The notes under the pieces are model-generated. The model made no database searches. It was not told the origin of the DNA and saw only the letters and a program-made list of their open reading frames with translations. The position numbers and the translations under genes are program-made. Source: Argyresthia goedartella (taxonomy: Eukaryota > Arthropoda > Insecta > Lepidoptera > Argyresthiidae). Taken from it: a stretch of 64,000 nucleotides of DNA. Of this stretch, positions 20,615-32,280 are shown one piece after another. The stretch spans positions 37,032,383-37,096,382 of the forward strand of contig OX463814.1 in assembly GCA_949825045.1 (NCBI GenBank), in the 5' to 3' direction. The stretch's first letter is position 1, and each line of letters starts with the position of its first letter.

Positions 20615-21650
20615 TTTTAATTAAATTGTTTATTGACAGATAGCTTGGTTTACACAGGTTCTACTTACAAAAATAAGGATACATACATAATTATGAACAT
20701 ATATAGTAAAATAGGAGGAATCAGTGACAACCGGACTAGTGAAAACACTGCATCTCGGTTATGAAAAGGTGCTCGGTAGATTACATATAAGGGTGAGCAA
20801 CTTGCACTACTTAACTTAACAAGTAGATTATGTTTGGTACTGGGTACTGGGGCGAAAAACAAAAATTTTGGATATAAATTAAGCATGAAAAAATTAAAGA
20901 AAAATAGGAATGTAAAGAGTGTTGCTGCTCTTTCAAGATGATAGGATGTAAGTATAAATAGTAATTATAAACTTAAATGTATTGAAAAAACAGGGTGAGT
21001 AATTGTGGTGGTTAAGTTGGGTATGCACAAAACTAATTAAAGTTAGATGCAGGGTGTGTAATTGTTTGAAAGTGTGTTTATATGTGTAATGTAAAATAAG
21101 CAAATTGTAACTATGTTTTAAAACATTCCGTTTCTTCAAAGCAGAGATTTTGTAACCAGTGAGTTTTACAGATGTTCTTATTAAGGGGATAAATATTGAG
21201 AATTCGTTTGATGTTGTTGTATAGACCCTAGGGCCCAAGAACAGGAAAAACCATTCAGAAAAAGCCAAGCTGTGTTTTTTCATTGATGACGTTTTGAAAA
21301 CTTTGTCATTACGACGAGTAGAGGGTACAGCTGGATCAAAGAAAAGCTTTGAGTGTCGCCTGAGAACGAGATGTTGAATAAATAGTTGGTGAACATTGAG
21401 GACACCTCATGTCTGATAAAGGTGGTATGTCGAAAAGAGTTTAGGCCTAAAAGTACAAACCTTGAGAATAGCTCTTTGAGCTCTCTCAAGGCCCAACATA
21501 TCCGTTTTGCCAGCACTACCCCAAGATGAAATGCAGTAGGTAATAATTGACTGACATGCCTGAGATTTTTAAAGATGTAAATGAGTTTTCTCAAAAATAG
21601 TATGAACATCTGTGAAGATAGTATCCGAAAGTGACTCATCCTGGACAATT
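20615..21650 (-). pseudogene. LINE reverse transcriptase C-terminus and 3' UTR, decayed
   Basis: Minus-strand remnant of a Jockey/CR1-type LINE. Recognisable segments in changing frames are RKLIYIFKNLRHV, YCISSWGSAGK and LERAQRAILKV, the post-catalytic region of LINE reverse transcriptases (compare YCITAWGATHK in the LINE at 47340). A stop lies in YHLYQT* near 21415. The remainder down to about 20615 is 3' UTR ending CAATAAACAATTTAATTAAA. The catalytic domain is missing (5' truncation), so no activity is possible. Confidence 0.7.
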
Positions 21651-21673
21651 TTTAGAAGGGTCCAGGAAAACGC

Positions 21674-22097
21674 ATAATAGTAGTTTATGTGACTGCTATA
21701 TAATGCCTAATTATGTACAGTTACATACACTATTTAATTAATCTACACACATATCATAAGCTCTCTTTGATGTGTTCAGGAACCGCATGTTTGACCGGCA
21801 TTGTGGCTCTGCAGTTGTTTAGCTTGTTCTGTAGCACCAACTTCACGCAGGCGGGCGTCGGCGTTCGAAATTTGAATATCAGTACAAACTTCACATACAA
21901 ATTAGGGGCGGCACGCGGGCGGGCGTCGGCGTTCGAAATTTGAATGTCATAATATGTAGAAAAATTACACATTATGGTCATAATATGTAATTTTTCAGAT
22001 AAGAAATGAGTTTTTACCAAGTAGTTTAACATTATGCTGATCGTAACGTGCGGTTTTTGTACGCAGTAAAGAGGGTTTATGATACGTGTGTAGATAA
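21674..22097 (+). repeat. Fold-back element family A, copy 5
   Basis: From ATAATAGTAGTTTATGTGAC to GTGTGTAGATAA. It lacks the CTCGAG-containing head (TATAATGCC follows directly), so it is a deletion variant. It joins copy 6 with a single shared TAA. Confidence 0.85.
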
Positions 22098-22340
22098 TAG
22101 TAGTTTATGTGACTGATACATTATGCCTAATTATGTACATTTACATATACTAGTTTATCTACACACATATCTTAAGCTCTCTTTGATGTGTTCAGGAGGA
22201 CCGCATGTTTGACCGTCATTGTGGCATTAAGTTTTTTAGCTTGTTCTGTAGTACCAACTTCACAGACAAAGTAGGCGTCGGCGTTCGAAATTTGAATGTC
22301 ATAATATGTAGAAAATTTACACATTATGGTGATAATGTTC
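22097..22340 (+). repeat. Fold-back element family A, copy 6 (3'-truncated)
   Basis: Begins TAGTAGTTTATGTGACTG immediately after copy 5 and fades after ACACATTATGGTGATAATGT. The two copies form a tandem. Confidence 0.8.
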
Positions 22341-24905
22341 AATATTCAGACGTGTGTCTAGAGTCTCTAGTCTTGTGTGCACTATGTTCAGATTTTTCCC
22401 TAACCCACCAAAGACAGTCTAAGTTTGACGGAAAGTGGTTCTTCCACAGTGGATATATCGCTTTTCGCACTAATAAATTCATCGCTAGAAGCACACGACA
22501 AGAAGCTATCGTTATAGATATCCATTGTATGTATAGATAAATAAAACAGATATATTTATAAAAATATATAATACAATAATGTAAATAAGAATAAAAACAA
22601 CAAAAAATAAATACGAAGTTATATAGATATATAACTAAACGGGGTGACCTAGACCCCTTGCCAGATAAGGGTTGGGGTTAGGAATAAGAAAACCTTCTTC
22701 ATTTAGTATTAACAACACACACGATACAATAAATTAACAACTGGGCAGAGGACAGTAAGGGCACAGAAATATGAAATAGAACCTATCATGAAAATTTTTT
22801 TAAAATAGTGCCACGGCGAAGTAAACGCTAAAAGGACCGCGACATGGAGCGCGAACGAAACGCAAACATCTCTGCCAACACTGTGAATCACTGTGTAAAA
22901 GTTTTAAATGAGATCATCAAACTTGTGGAGCATAAACTAATGAAATAATAATCATATTACCTAACATCAAAGCGAATTATCAAAACTACTCTAGATTTCT
23001 CACGGCAATTTATGAAATACGTAGACATACCTACCTACTGAGCAGACATACCTACCTACTGAGGTGCAAAATTGTGCCACCCACCACTCTATGTGGCAAA
23101 GTGTAATAGGTAAGTATCTAAGCACGTGTATAGATTTAGTAGTATAGTCAGCATTAGATATGAGCACGCAATTTACTTGAATAGATCTACACATCATAAA
23201 CAACCAGACATATTTTCACTGCCAAAGAAAAAATATGATGATAACATAATCTGCGTCCACATGAATGTTCACATAATTTTGAGACTTGCGCTGTGTGTAG
23301 GCAGATATGTCTGCTTGATTTCGTCTGATTAGCTTGCGCACTCATAAATATATGATGCTAACAGTAGGTGGGTACCAATTTGGTATAATATAAACCGACT
23401 ACGCTAGAAAGACCTTCAGACCATGGTCGATGTCAATGAATCACGTCACTGCTTATTATCAGGCGCTCAGTTATCGATGCGCTCTCTCTATCTATCTATT
23501 ACCTCACTATTTATTGAGGTAGTATGCTCATACAGATGAGTATTGTATTGGCTTTGATGAATTAGCTGATCGGGGAATCATACTACATACCCCTACCTAC
23601 TTCCTATCTTACCTATGGGAAGTCCTACCAAATCATCTGTGGTTATCATTAACAGATGATTGAATATTCTTCATAGGTTTTGAACTTTATTACAAAGCTC
23701 TTAGGTTCAAAATCGCGGGCCATTTTTTCGTTGCCCTCGGATGACTGGATTGGAGTGTATGTGGAGTGTACTTTACATGCATATAGGTTGAGTTGAGTCT
23801 GGGTATTCTTATAAGCCAGTCGTTAGAGTAATTCTATGTTACAAAAGGTGGATGGAGCATTTCTTTTTTATTATTTTAAAATGGGTGAAACTGAGTAAAT
23901 ATCAAAAATGGTATCTGACGCCGTAGTTTCTTAGCGCCTGAGCAAAGTGTTACTTCTCTCTGTTGCCCATGTATGCAGCTCTCGCACTCTCGCTGTCCCT
24001 CCAGGCGTCACTCAGTCGCTAAGAAACTTGTCAGGTATAACACGAGATATCTCGCGGCAACTTCCTGGATTTAAATCACTTTTAAAAAAGCATATTTTGT
24101 CTAGTATAGTCGATTTTGTTTAAAAGTCATAGTCACGTAAAAAAAGAAAGAAATTATAATATAATATTAGCTCGCATAAGTGTGTTATATAAGTATATTT
24201 ACAAACATTATTTTAATGTATAGATTAATGTTTCTCTATAAGTGAACTACATTATTGTTCTTTTGAGAAATAAAATTCTAAAACCTAAAAAAAACTTTTG
24301 GCACCTACAAAACTCGAAATGTAGTTTTTTTGTTTCCCGCTCATAACTTCTTTACGGTGCATTCTTGCCAAAAGTTACTTTCCATACCGTTGTTATATTA
24401 TTATATTTATTTTATTCTAAAAGTTACTTTGTATAATTAAAGAGTGTAATAATTATGCGTCTAATGATTACAAAAACAAAATTATTAGGTAAAGCGATAT
24501 AGTAGAAAACCATGGTCACCCAAAAAAAATAGTTTTTATATATTTTTATATAACTGGAATATTGTCGTTTTTAACCGGTCCTTTACCGCGAAAACGCGCG
24601 AGGCATCGCGATTTTTAACCTTATGCCATGGTAATAACATTCAAAAGCCTAAAACGAGAAATGGCATTTCGAGATATAAAGTAAACTAAAAAAAAATATT
24701 AATGCACTAGAAAAAAAAACAGAATACATAAAATGAAAATCTGTGCATACACTAAACTTGAAACTTCGAGATTGCCAGGAGTCCTCGCACTAGGGTAGGC
24801 CAGTATTGCGGGGACCCAGTTGAAATTGTAAGTGGCATTTTTTTAAAACATAAAAAACAAATAATTAAGTTAGTCGTACCACAACATCTAAACTATTTAT
24901 AACAC
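22341..24905. other. 2.5-kb stretch with no recognised gene
   Basis: AT-rich DNA. Visible are a 20-base direct repeat near 23025-23062 (AGACATACCTACCTACTGAG) and A/T runs. Short frames (for example 22205-22540, which begins in family A) have no domain. No splice-bounded exon was identified. Confidence 0.4.
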
Positions 24906-25077
24906 TTATTCTAGAAGTATCTCTGTGTTGTCACAATGTAATGCTAAAAGGAATTTTGTTAATTTTCGTTTTGCTTTCATGACTGAGTTTGTCTTTATAT
25001 CACAGATTTTGACGAGGTTATTATAGCTTATGTACGGGCCAAATCTACTCGCAAAAACTCTGTTTATTGTGAATAAG
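24906..25077 (-). pseudogene. C-terminal tip of a LINE reverse transcriptase
   Basis: Minus-strand frame of about 50 codons ending in TAA at 24906-24908. It contains FGPYISYNN, and its spacing and ending (about 32 residues to a final LLE) match the C-terminus of the LINE at 47340, which has LPHLYNT and ends EALLV. It lies directly against the 3' end of another LINE fragment (25080-25785), so two copies are stacked. Confidence 0.55.
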
Positions 25078-25079
25078 AA

Positions 25080-25785
25080 TAAGAATAATTTATATTGTTC
25101 AAAATAACAGGGTTAACATATTTGAGGTCCCTGCCTCCCAAAGTAGGAAAAACCTGTATCATGGGAGACAGTTACTTCCCAGTCGGTACATATTTTATTT
25201 TGTACAATAGTAGGTACTTAACTATTTTTAGATTTATGCAGGTAATCAAAAAAGGTAAATCTACAGAAAAATAATAATAATCTACAGTATAAAAACAAAT
25301 TAGGGTAACTTAATTAAGTAACACTGAAACTTAATTGTAATTATTATAAAGAGTGGGTCTTGCTATTCTGTAAACACGTCTATCTAGTATGCGAGGACAG
25401 TCGCTGGAGGTTATGGGCCGTTAGGGAGACTTTTTGTATAAAGAGTTGACGGGCTGTAAGAATTTTAGCTTCTTTGTATAGATCTTTGGATCTTAAAGGT
25501 TTTCTCATTATAACTTTTAATACGGAGCGTTGGGCTCTTCCTGCGCTAATCAGGTCAGTGTTTGCTGCACTGCCCCACACGGCGATGCAGTACGTTAGTA
25601 GGGACTGACGGATTGCCATGTAGACGTGATGAAGAATGTCTCTACTGGCTGCGTTGCCGAGTTTCTTCATTGCTCCTATAACCTTTCTCACCCTTTAAGA
25701 AAGCCCATAAACACAGCTTTTCATCTGCTGTTTCGATACCTGAATATTTAACAGTATGTGTTCTTTCGATTTGGTTGCAGGTGCA
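25080..25785 (-). pseudogene. LINE reverse transcriptase C-terminus with 3' UTR
   Basis: Minus strand: HTVKYSGI and DEKLC, then after a frameshift near 25690 RKVIGAMKKLGN, YCIAVWGSAAN and RAQRSVLKVIMRKP. These are the region after the catalytic boxes of a Jockey/CR1-like LINE. The 3' UTR contains CATGATACAGG (25150-25166), the motif shared with SINE-1 and SINE-2, and ends in (TTATTC)n near 25080. The reverse transcriptase core is absent. Confidence 0.75.
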
Positions 25786-26229
25786 GATGGTAGGGCGTTT
25801 TTGCATGTGTGAACCCTTAGTTTTAACAGCAGCCCCGGATCTATTAGGGGGGGGGGGGGCGCAAGTCGGGGGGCGGCACATACAGAGGGCGACCAATTCA
25901 AGCATGGAAGAAGAATACACTACTCAGCATTTTCGCCACTTTATCATGACAGGGACCCGCAGTATAGTAATAAAGTTAACTTCTTAATTAAGTAAGTAAA
26001 GGTTAACAATATAAACGTCCAAAACTAATTAAAGTTATACTTAATTATCTAACAACAAGCGAGCGCTGATCAGCTGTGAAGTGAGTACCTAATATGTCTC
26101 TAGAATTAACTTCAAACTTACACTATATTGGCACGAATTGCTAAGGTCTAACCTATCAGTGCACTTGTGTATATCGTGTAATAAATATGAGTAAACGGCT
26201 AAAGTTTTATCGTCAAAAGTATATAATCC
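25786..26229. other. Unannotated stretch with a 13-G run
   Basis: Thirteen consecutive G (25847-25859) interrupt otherwise ordinary sequence. No gene is recognised before the Helitron remnant. Confidence 0.4.
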
Positions 26230-26550
26230 TTTGAGAGAAACACAAATACAGTCTATCGGACGACATAAAACGGCAACTTGAGAAAAACTTGCAAGATAGT
26301 GAGCAGCTGCTCATAGATGAGGTCTACCACAGGTGCTTGCTATTGATCGAGGATGCAGTGTTAGCTCAAGCAGGACAAAACTAGGCACAATACGGATTTC
26401 GTCAGCCAAAAAGATCTGCAGCAACTTTGGGTAATCGAGAATATCTGAGGGAGACCAATTATGATCCCTGTGCCTTGGAAAAGATGGTGTCATATAATGA
26501 AGAGTTACTAACAGATGAACAGCTTTACATTTATCATCAAATCCTTGGCA
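26230..26550 (+). pseudogene. Helitron helicase, upstream part (split by LINE)
   Basis: Open with one stop (TAG near 26383): segments SLSDDIKRQLEKNLQD, CLLLIEDAVL and LLTDEQLYIYHQIL. The last is the stretch that in Helitron Pif1-like helicases precedes the Walker A motif. The reading then runs into LINE sequence. The matching Walker A (GGTGKT) is at 29460 on the far side of the LINE. The Rep/HUH nuclease domain expected upstream is not seen, so the element is 5'-truncated or decayed. Confidence 0.75.
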
Positions 26551-27469
26551 ATATTGGCAAAGTGGATGAGATCTACCTGGTATTCCCCGATAACCAACAC
26601 TCTGGCCTAATTATGTGTGCTGCTTATATCCCCGATTCTTCTCCCTATAAAGTTTATGAATCACACTTAGTAAAGGCTCAGGACGTCTTCATTGAGATGC
26701 CTGGCTATAATTTTTGTTTATTGGGCGACTACAACATCCCAGGTATCGATTGGCAATTCCAGGTCGGTATAAAAGGCTGTAACTTACCGGACCAGTACTT
26801 AATAACCGAGGTTAACAAACTTTTATCCAACACCATGTCACTTCTAAATATGCTACAATTCAATAGCATCAGAAACATAAACAACCGGACTCTTGATTTA
26901 ATCCTAAGCAATATAATTGACATTGATGTCGTTACCTCCACGCAACCTGTATTGAACGTTGATAGACATCATCCACCATTGGAAATATCATTATCTACCA
27001 ATATGTCCGAAAAAATATTACCGAACGCAAACATCACTAAGCTTAACTTTTATAAAACAGACTACGTCACTGCTATCGAGAAACTGCAGAGCATTGATTG
27101 GGTTACAGAATTGACACACTTGAACGCAGAAGAATCTTTAGATTTATTCTATAAACATATATATTATATTATTGATATAACTGTCCCCCGTGTTAAAACT
27201 AAATCACGTAAATATCCCATTTGGTTCTCTAAGCATCTGATAAAATTATTTAATCTGAAAGACAAAGCGTGGCAGAAGTGGAAAGTTTATGGAGCGTTGG
27301 CGGACTACAATCGGTTTTCTAAGTTACGCGCCAAATGTAAACATGAGATGGACATTTGCTACAAAAAATATGTAAGTAATGTCGAGGAGTCTGTTAAGGT
27401 GGACATTAAAAACTTCTGGAAGTACACTACCGCTCTTAAAAAACCAATACCGGCTACCCTTCAGTGATG
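26545..27469 (+). pseudogene. LINE endonuclease C-terminal half and linker
   Basis: Contains AAYIPDSSPYKVY, FCLLGDYNIPGIDW and NRTLDLILSN, the second half of an APE-type endonuclease that nicks target DNA, then the linker (FNLKDKAWQKWK). The N-terminal half with the catalytic Asn and Glu is missing. A TGA at 27467 with a one-base shift separates it from the reverse transcriptase. Confidence 0.8.
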
Positions 27470-29151
27470 AAGTCGGGAGACACTACTTCACACAAAATTG
27501 ATGAAATAGTCGAACTTTTCTCTGAATATTTCTTGTCCGTGTTTGAGCCAAACTCAGGGGTGTCGCCTAACTTGGTCGAACTTATTCTTATTGACAATCC
27601 CAATAGTCCCCTTCACATGTCCAGCTTGACTCTATCTGAACCTGAATTAACTTCAGTTCTTCGACAGTTGGACGTCACCAAGGGTGCGGGTCCAGATAAA
27701 ATTCCACCTATATTCCTGAAACATTTGCATGAATATATCTCTCCAGCACTTACTATTATATTTAACAAATCATCACAAGAGGGCGTTGTACCATCAGTCT
27801 GGAAGCTTGCCTATGTCACGCCTATCCATAAGTCAGGACCAAAAAATGAGGTTTCCAACTATCGTCCCATTTTCCTTTTATCCACCCTAGCTAAAACATT
27901 CGAAAAATTGGTACATAACAGAGTATATCCCCTTTTAGAACCATTACTTGATCCAAAACAGCATGGCTTTGTCAAACTCCGCTCCACTCTCACGAATCTA
28001 CTTATTTACTCCAACGATCTCTTTGAAGCCATGGATCAGAATGTCGCAGTGGACTCCGTATACACCGACTTCAAGAAAGCATTTGACAAAGTCGATCACT
28101 TGCTGCTTCTTAAAAAACTGGCATACAATGGAATCAAGGGAGACTTACTGAGATGGTTTGCATCTTACTTAGAAGACAGGCACCAATCTATCGCCCTTAA
28201 TGGCAAACTGTCAAATGCAGTTTTGATAACCTCAGGCGTTCCTCAAGGATCTATCATAGGCCCATTTCTTTTTGTCATTTTTATCAATGATATAGCACAG
28301 TGTTATACGCGGATGACCTAAAGGTCTATAGGGAAATCCATTCCGACATGGACACCGTGTTGCTCCAACAGGACCTGGACAGACTTGAGGCTTACTGTAC
28401 CGTTAATAGTATATCCCTAGCATACAATAAGTGTCAATATATAAGATTCACAAAACATGTGATAGAGCGTAATACGCGTGAATATTATATAGGCGGACAT
28501 GCATTGCAAAGGGTCACATGTATTCGGGACCTTGGCGTCTACTTTGATGCAAAGTTGACCTTCGATGCACACATCGCACACATAACTAAGAAAGCTTATC
28601 AGATGCTTGGATTCCTCATGAGTACAACCAAGAGCTTTAAGAAACCCAAGTCCTTCCTCACGATTTACGGCTCTCTCGTTCGTTCCCATCTTGAATACGC
28701 ATCCCCTATCTGGAATCGCTTCTATGCAGCGTATGATGCACAAATTGAAATGGTACAGAAGAAGTTCCTCCGTAGTCTCAATTACCGTGTCAGGGCTCCA
28801 AAGAGGTCATATGATATCCTGCTTACAAACTACAGACAGACGTCCCTCCACGATCGTCGCACCCTCGCGGACGCCGTTGTTCTCAAGCGGATCTGCACCA
28901 GTTACTACAACTGCCCAGAGCTTGTCTCCCTTATAAGGTACCATGTCCCGCTCAGAGCTCCGCGGCACAAGCGGCTCTTCCACGTGAAAGCCGCTCGCAC
29001 CAATGCTGGTAAAAGGGCGCCAATAGGTCGACTCTGTGCAGACCACGACAAAAACTTTGCAGAGGTTGACTTGTTTGATTCATCTGTCAATCGGTTTAAG
29101 CACTCCATACGCAAGCTGTTGTTCAAAAAACTCGAGGATAATAATCCTTGA
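27464..29151 (+). pseudogene. LINE reverse transcriptase, frameshifted
   Basis: First part (to 28321): SNYRPIFLLSTLAKTFEKL, DFKKAFDKVDH and SGVPQGSIIGPFLF, which are fingers and palm motifs. The frame shifts near 28305, and the catalytic box LYADDLKVYR continues in the next frame, with HLEYASPIWNRFY and a C-terminus ending KKLEDNNP at 29151. The YADD metal-binding pair is intact, so loss of function is by frameshift. The 3' UTR runs to 29442. Confidence 0.85.
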
Positions 29152-29442
29152 CTGTGGTGTGGTAATTTCATGCACGTTTGTGCAATAGATGTACCCTAAT
29201 TGTAAACAATGCACATTTTTCTCTCATATTTTGGTTTTTAATTTTAGTAAGAATGTATATTCTTAGCACCTAAGTACTTTAGTTGTTGCTCATTCGGAGC
29301 TAATTCTTCCCAAATCATTTAAGCCATAAGTGGGATACCCTAAGGGATAAGTTAGATTTTAATTATCTGTATAGTTATCCTCTGTTTGTTTTTGTAATGT
29401 AACTTGTCCTGTTTGTAACCCCTGAATAAATAAATAAATAAA

Positions 29443-30760
29443 GCAATCTTAACTCTTTTTCCTGGATGCTGCTCCTGGTGGAACTGGAAAAACCTTCCTT
29501 ATCAATTTGCAATTGGCAAAAGTATGGATCAATCGTGGCATTGCCTAAGCTGACGCATCGTCAGGAATCGCATCAATACAGTTGGAGGGAGGCAAGACAG
29601 CCCACGCTGCCTTCAAGCTGTCGCTAAATATTATCCATGTTCAAACTCCACGCTGGAACATTTCAACGCAGATTAATACGGCCCAAGTACTGCGCGATTG
29701 TAACCTTATAGTTTGGGACGAAAGCACAATGGCGCATAAAGGGGCTTTTGAAACACTAAACTGAAGTCTTAAAGACATCAGAAGAAACGTCAACATGATG
29801 AGTGGAGTCACCGTGTTGTTAGGTGGAGACTGCCGTCAGACTCTGCCGGTAGAGCCGAGTGGAACCCGAGCTGACGAAGTTAAAGCTTGCATTAAGGCAT
29901 CAAATCTTAGGCCCTTAATAAAAAAAACTCCATCTTAAGAAAAACATGTGGGTGCACTTGAAGGGCGATGTTTGCGCTGGGCAATTCTCCGATCTTCTCC
30001 TCAAAATAGGAAATGGAGAATATCCGGAAAGTGAAGGCAAGATTCCACAGAATCTTGCCTCAGTTGTATCAACTGTTGATGACCTAATATAGCCCGAATA
30101 TATCCAGATGTCCACAACCTACACAGCAAATACTTGAAGTGGCTGTGCGCACGTGAGATTCTGACTCCTAAATTCGATCAGGCTTCCGTCATCACGACAT
30201 TTTGTTGACGTCATTCGAAGGTGCAGAATACCAGTACAAGTCTGTAGATATAGATACTGTAGTAAATACCGATGATGCTGAACAATATCCTGTGGAGTTC
30301 CTAAATGCACTCAACCCACCTGGTCTACTTATCCTTTAAGTGGGTGATTCAGTCATGCTATTGCGAAATCTCAAACCACCTAAGTTGTGTAATGGGACCA
30401 GGTCACGCGTGAAAGCCTTACATAAAAACGTGGTAGAGGCCATTGTATTAACTGGCTGTGCTCGAGGTCAATCTGTGTATATACCGCGGATACCACTTAT
30501 ACCGTCGGAGTACCCATTTGAGTTTAAAAGACTACAGTTCCCTCTTAAGGTCTGTTTCGCAATGACGATCAATAAGTCTCAGGGTCAGTCACTGAAAACA
30601 GCAGGAATTGATCTTAGGGGCGACAGTTTCCTAGGTGCTCGCATGGCCACGTAAAACTGGCCGTGCGAGCACCTAGGAGCCTGGTCGTATTAACATCTGA
30701 GGGCAGAACCTCTATTGTAGTATATAAAGAGGTAATTTAAGTATATAAATCAAAAAAGAA
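29443..30760 (+). pseudogene. Helitron helicase, downstream part
   Basis: Continues the helicase after the LINE: Walker A GGTGKTFLINL (near 29470), a DEST Walker B (WDEST, near 29720), GGDCRQTLP, then VGDSVMLLRNLKPPKLCNGT, TINKSQGQ and LVVLTSEGRTS, in the order of Pif1-type Helitron helicases. Several stops and frameshifts interrupt it (for example 29762, 29935, 30090). Near the end a hairpin at 30629-30677 replaces a few conserved residues. The protein would unwind DNA during rolling-circle transposition; this copy is dead. Confidence 0.85.
30629..30677. repeat. 19-bp snap-back hairpin in the helicase gene
   Basis: CCTAGGTGCTCGCATGGCC is followed after 10 bases by its reverse complement with one mismatch. 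In intact relatives this spot encodes the conserved HGQLYVA-type motif, so a local inverted copying event destroyed it. Confidence 0.8.
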
Positions 30761-30857
30761 AAAGTCTTAACAACTATGAAAGCAACCTAAAATTTTTATC
30801 CTCAGTTTTAAAAATTTACAATTGGTTCGAAATATATTGACTAAAAAAACGAAAATA

Positions 30858-30886
30858 ATGGCGGTGAAGCCGCGGGCAAAAGCTAG
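30858..30886 (+). mobile_element. Helitron 3' terminus (hairpin and CTAG)
   Basis: GCGG-TGAAG-CCGC hairpin followed 9 bases later by CTAG at 30883-30886 and then T, the standard Helitron 3' end inserted before a T. It fixes the orientation and right boundary of the element whose helicase lies at 26230-30760. The 5' TC end was not found. Confidence 0.75.
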
Positions 30887-30897
30887 TCCTTCGATAT

Positions 30898-31000
30898 ACA
30901 GGGTGGGCCATTTGAAAGAGTCAGAATGGTGAAATCAGAAACTGTAAGAGATAGAAGTTTTTGCTGTAAGGAACTAGGTATGACATAAATTTTGATGAGA
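30898..31000 (+). mobile_element. Orphan mariner-type terminus
   Basis: TA followed by CAGGGTGGGCCATTTGAAAG, a typical mariner-like terminal repeat. No matching inverted end or transposase was found downstream. Probably a remnant that lost its other half. Confidence 0.45.
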
Positions 31001-31211
31001 AAACTATTTACTATTAGTTTTTTTTTTCAACCGGGTTGTGGCTGTGTCGTGGACATGGCCGTAGGTTTTACGTAAAATTACCTTTGTAACGTGAAATATT
31101 TTCTTTTAGCGAATATCGTCGCCTCCAAAGTAGAAAAACAGAAGCGCCATGAACTTACGTTAATGGCGCTTTGTTTTTCACCGTCACCGTCGAGGAAAGT
31201 TATTTGTATAG
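31001..31211. other. Unannotated stretch
   Basis: Contains a small hairpin AAGCGCCAT...ATGGCGCTT near 31142-31170 and the phrase ATCGTCGCCTCCAA, which recurs at 31360. No gene. Confidence 0.4.
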
Positions 31212-31580
31212 TAATTATAACACAGTAATTGTTTGTTTACTTGATTTATTTCCAGAACCCAGCCAAAGTAAAATATTACCATCATGAATAAAACAAGGAA
31301 ATCCAAATCACCTTTTATTGTTCAAAAAATATTGTGTTTATGGTTGGTAGGTACTTACATATCGTCGCCTCCAAGGCAAAAATACTGAAGCGCTATGGTT
31401 TTTCATTACAACAACCAACACTTTTACCTAGCTATAGCTATGTAGCAACCATAACCATAATATTTTTTGAACAATAAAAGGTGATTTGGATTTCCTTGTT
31501 TTATTCATGATGGTAATATTTTACTTTGGTCGGGTTCTGGAAAGAAATCAAGTAAACAAACAATTACTGTGTTATAATTA
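31212..31580. repeat. Large inverted repeat, 135-bp arms
   Basis: Arms 31212-31346 and 31446-31580 are reverse complements with only a few mismatches, separated by 99 bases. Transcription would give a long stable hairpin RNA. No open frame in the arms. Confidence 0.92.
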
Positions 31581-31885
31581 TAATTCTAATATAACTATAT
31601 TGTGTTGTCCAACTTACCTTCGAGCCTAGCTTCTGCCTAATGTGTCTTCATAATCCTTCATAAGTCCGGGGCGTTAATGAAGTGAATTAATAAAAAACAA
31701 ATGAAAGAAGTGCTTACATAAATCCATTTGCATTGGCTCGGCCGCCCCAGCTGCAGAAGTATTGGCACCGTCTCGAAGATCCGCTCGGGTGTCTTCATTG
31801 AACTTTAGGAATTCCACAAATCGATCGATGGCAGAATGGAATAGTCAGCGTCGATCGACAGTTTCCATTGCACCAATCGAGCTAT
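31581..31885. other. Unannotated stretch with a repeated GATCGATG block
   Basis: 31821-31866 (GCAGAATGGAATAGTC, then CGTCGATCGACAGTTTC) recurs at 32157-32194, on the other side of the SINE at 31886. No gene. Confidence 0.5.
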
Positions 31886-32128
31886 AATACCTTTGACACT
31901 ATTTAGACACCTTGATCTAGCCCCAAACTAGGATTCCCTGTATCTTGGGTATTAGACAACGATACACATACTTATATAGATAAATATTATACTTAGATAG
32001 ATAAACAACCATGACTAGGGTACAAACATGCGTTCTCATCAAACAAATATTTGCCCCCACCGGAACTCGAACCCGGGACCCTTGGCTACTTAGGCAGGGT
32101 CACTGCCGACTCGGCCATTCGGGTCGTC
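31886..32128 (-). mobile_element. tRNA-derived SINE-1, copy 4
   Basis: Full-length minus-strand copy, head ending GGCCATTCGGGTCGTC at 32128 and tail near 31886. Inserted within or beside a duplicated GATCGATG-rich block. Confidence 0.9.
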
Positions 32129-32280
32129 ATGGGCGATGTCGATCGATGCCGTCGATCGATGCCAGAATGGAATAGTCGACGTCGAGCGACAGTTTCTCGA
32201 TCGACGTCGATCGATGCCGTCAATAATAATCCCCACTTGCCAGAAATCTGAGCTTATTCAACTTTTAGGTAAAATTGATT

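Larger units (their letters stand above)
26545..29442 (+). mobile_element. 5'-truncated Jockey-like LINE inserted in the Helitron
   Basis: Begins inside the endonuclease domain and ends with an (AAAT)n tail near 29426-29442, consistent with target-primed reverse transcription and 5' truncation. A GCAAT on the left (near 26549) and right (near 29443) may be part of the target duplication. The coding part is one ancestral frame now broken by two frameshifts (near 27465 and 28305). Confidence 0.85.

Noticed and set aside
25847..25859. Run of 13 G as a possible structural or regulatory element
   Set aside because: A single homopolymer, prone to slippage or assembly error, with no partner tracts to form a quadruplex of note.
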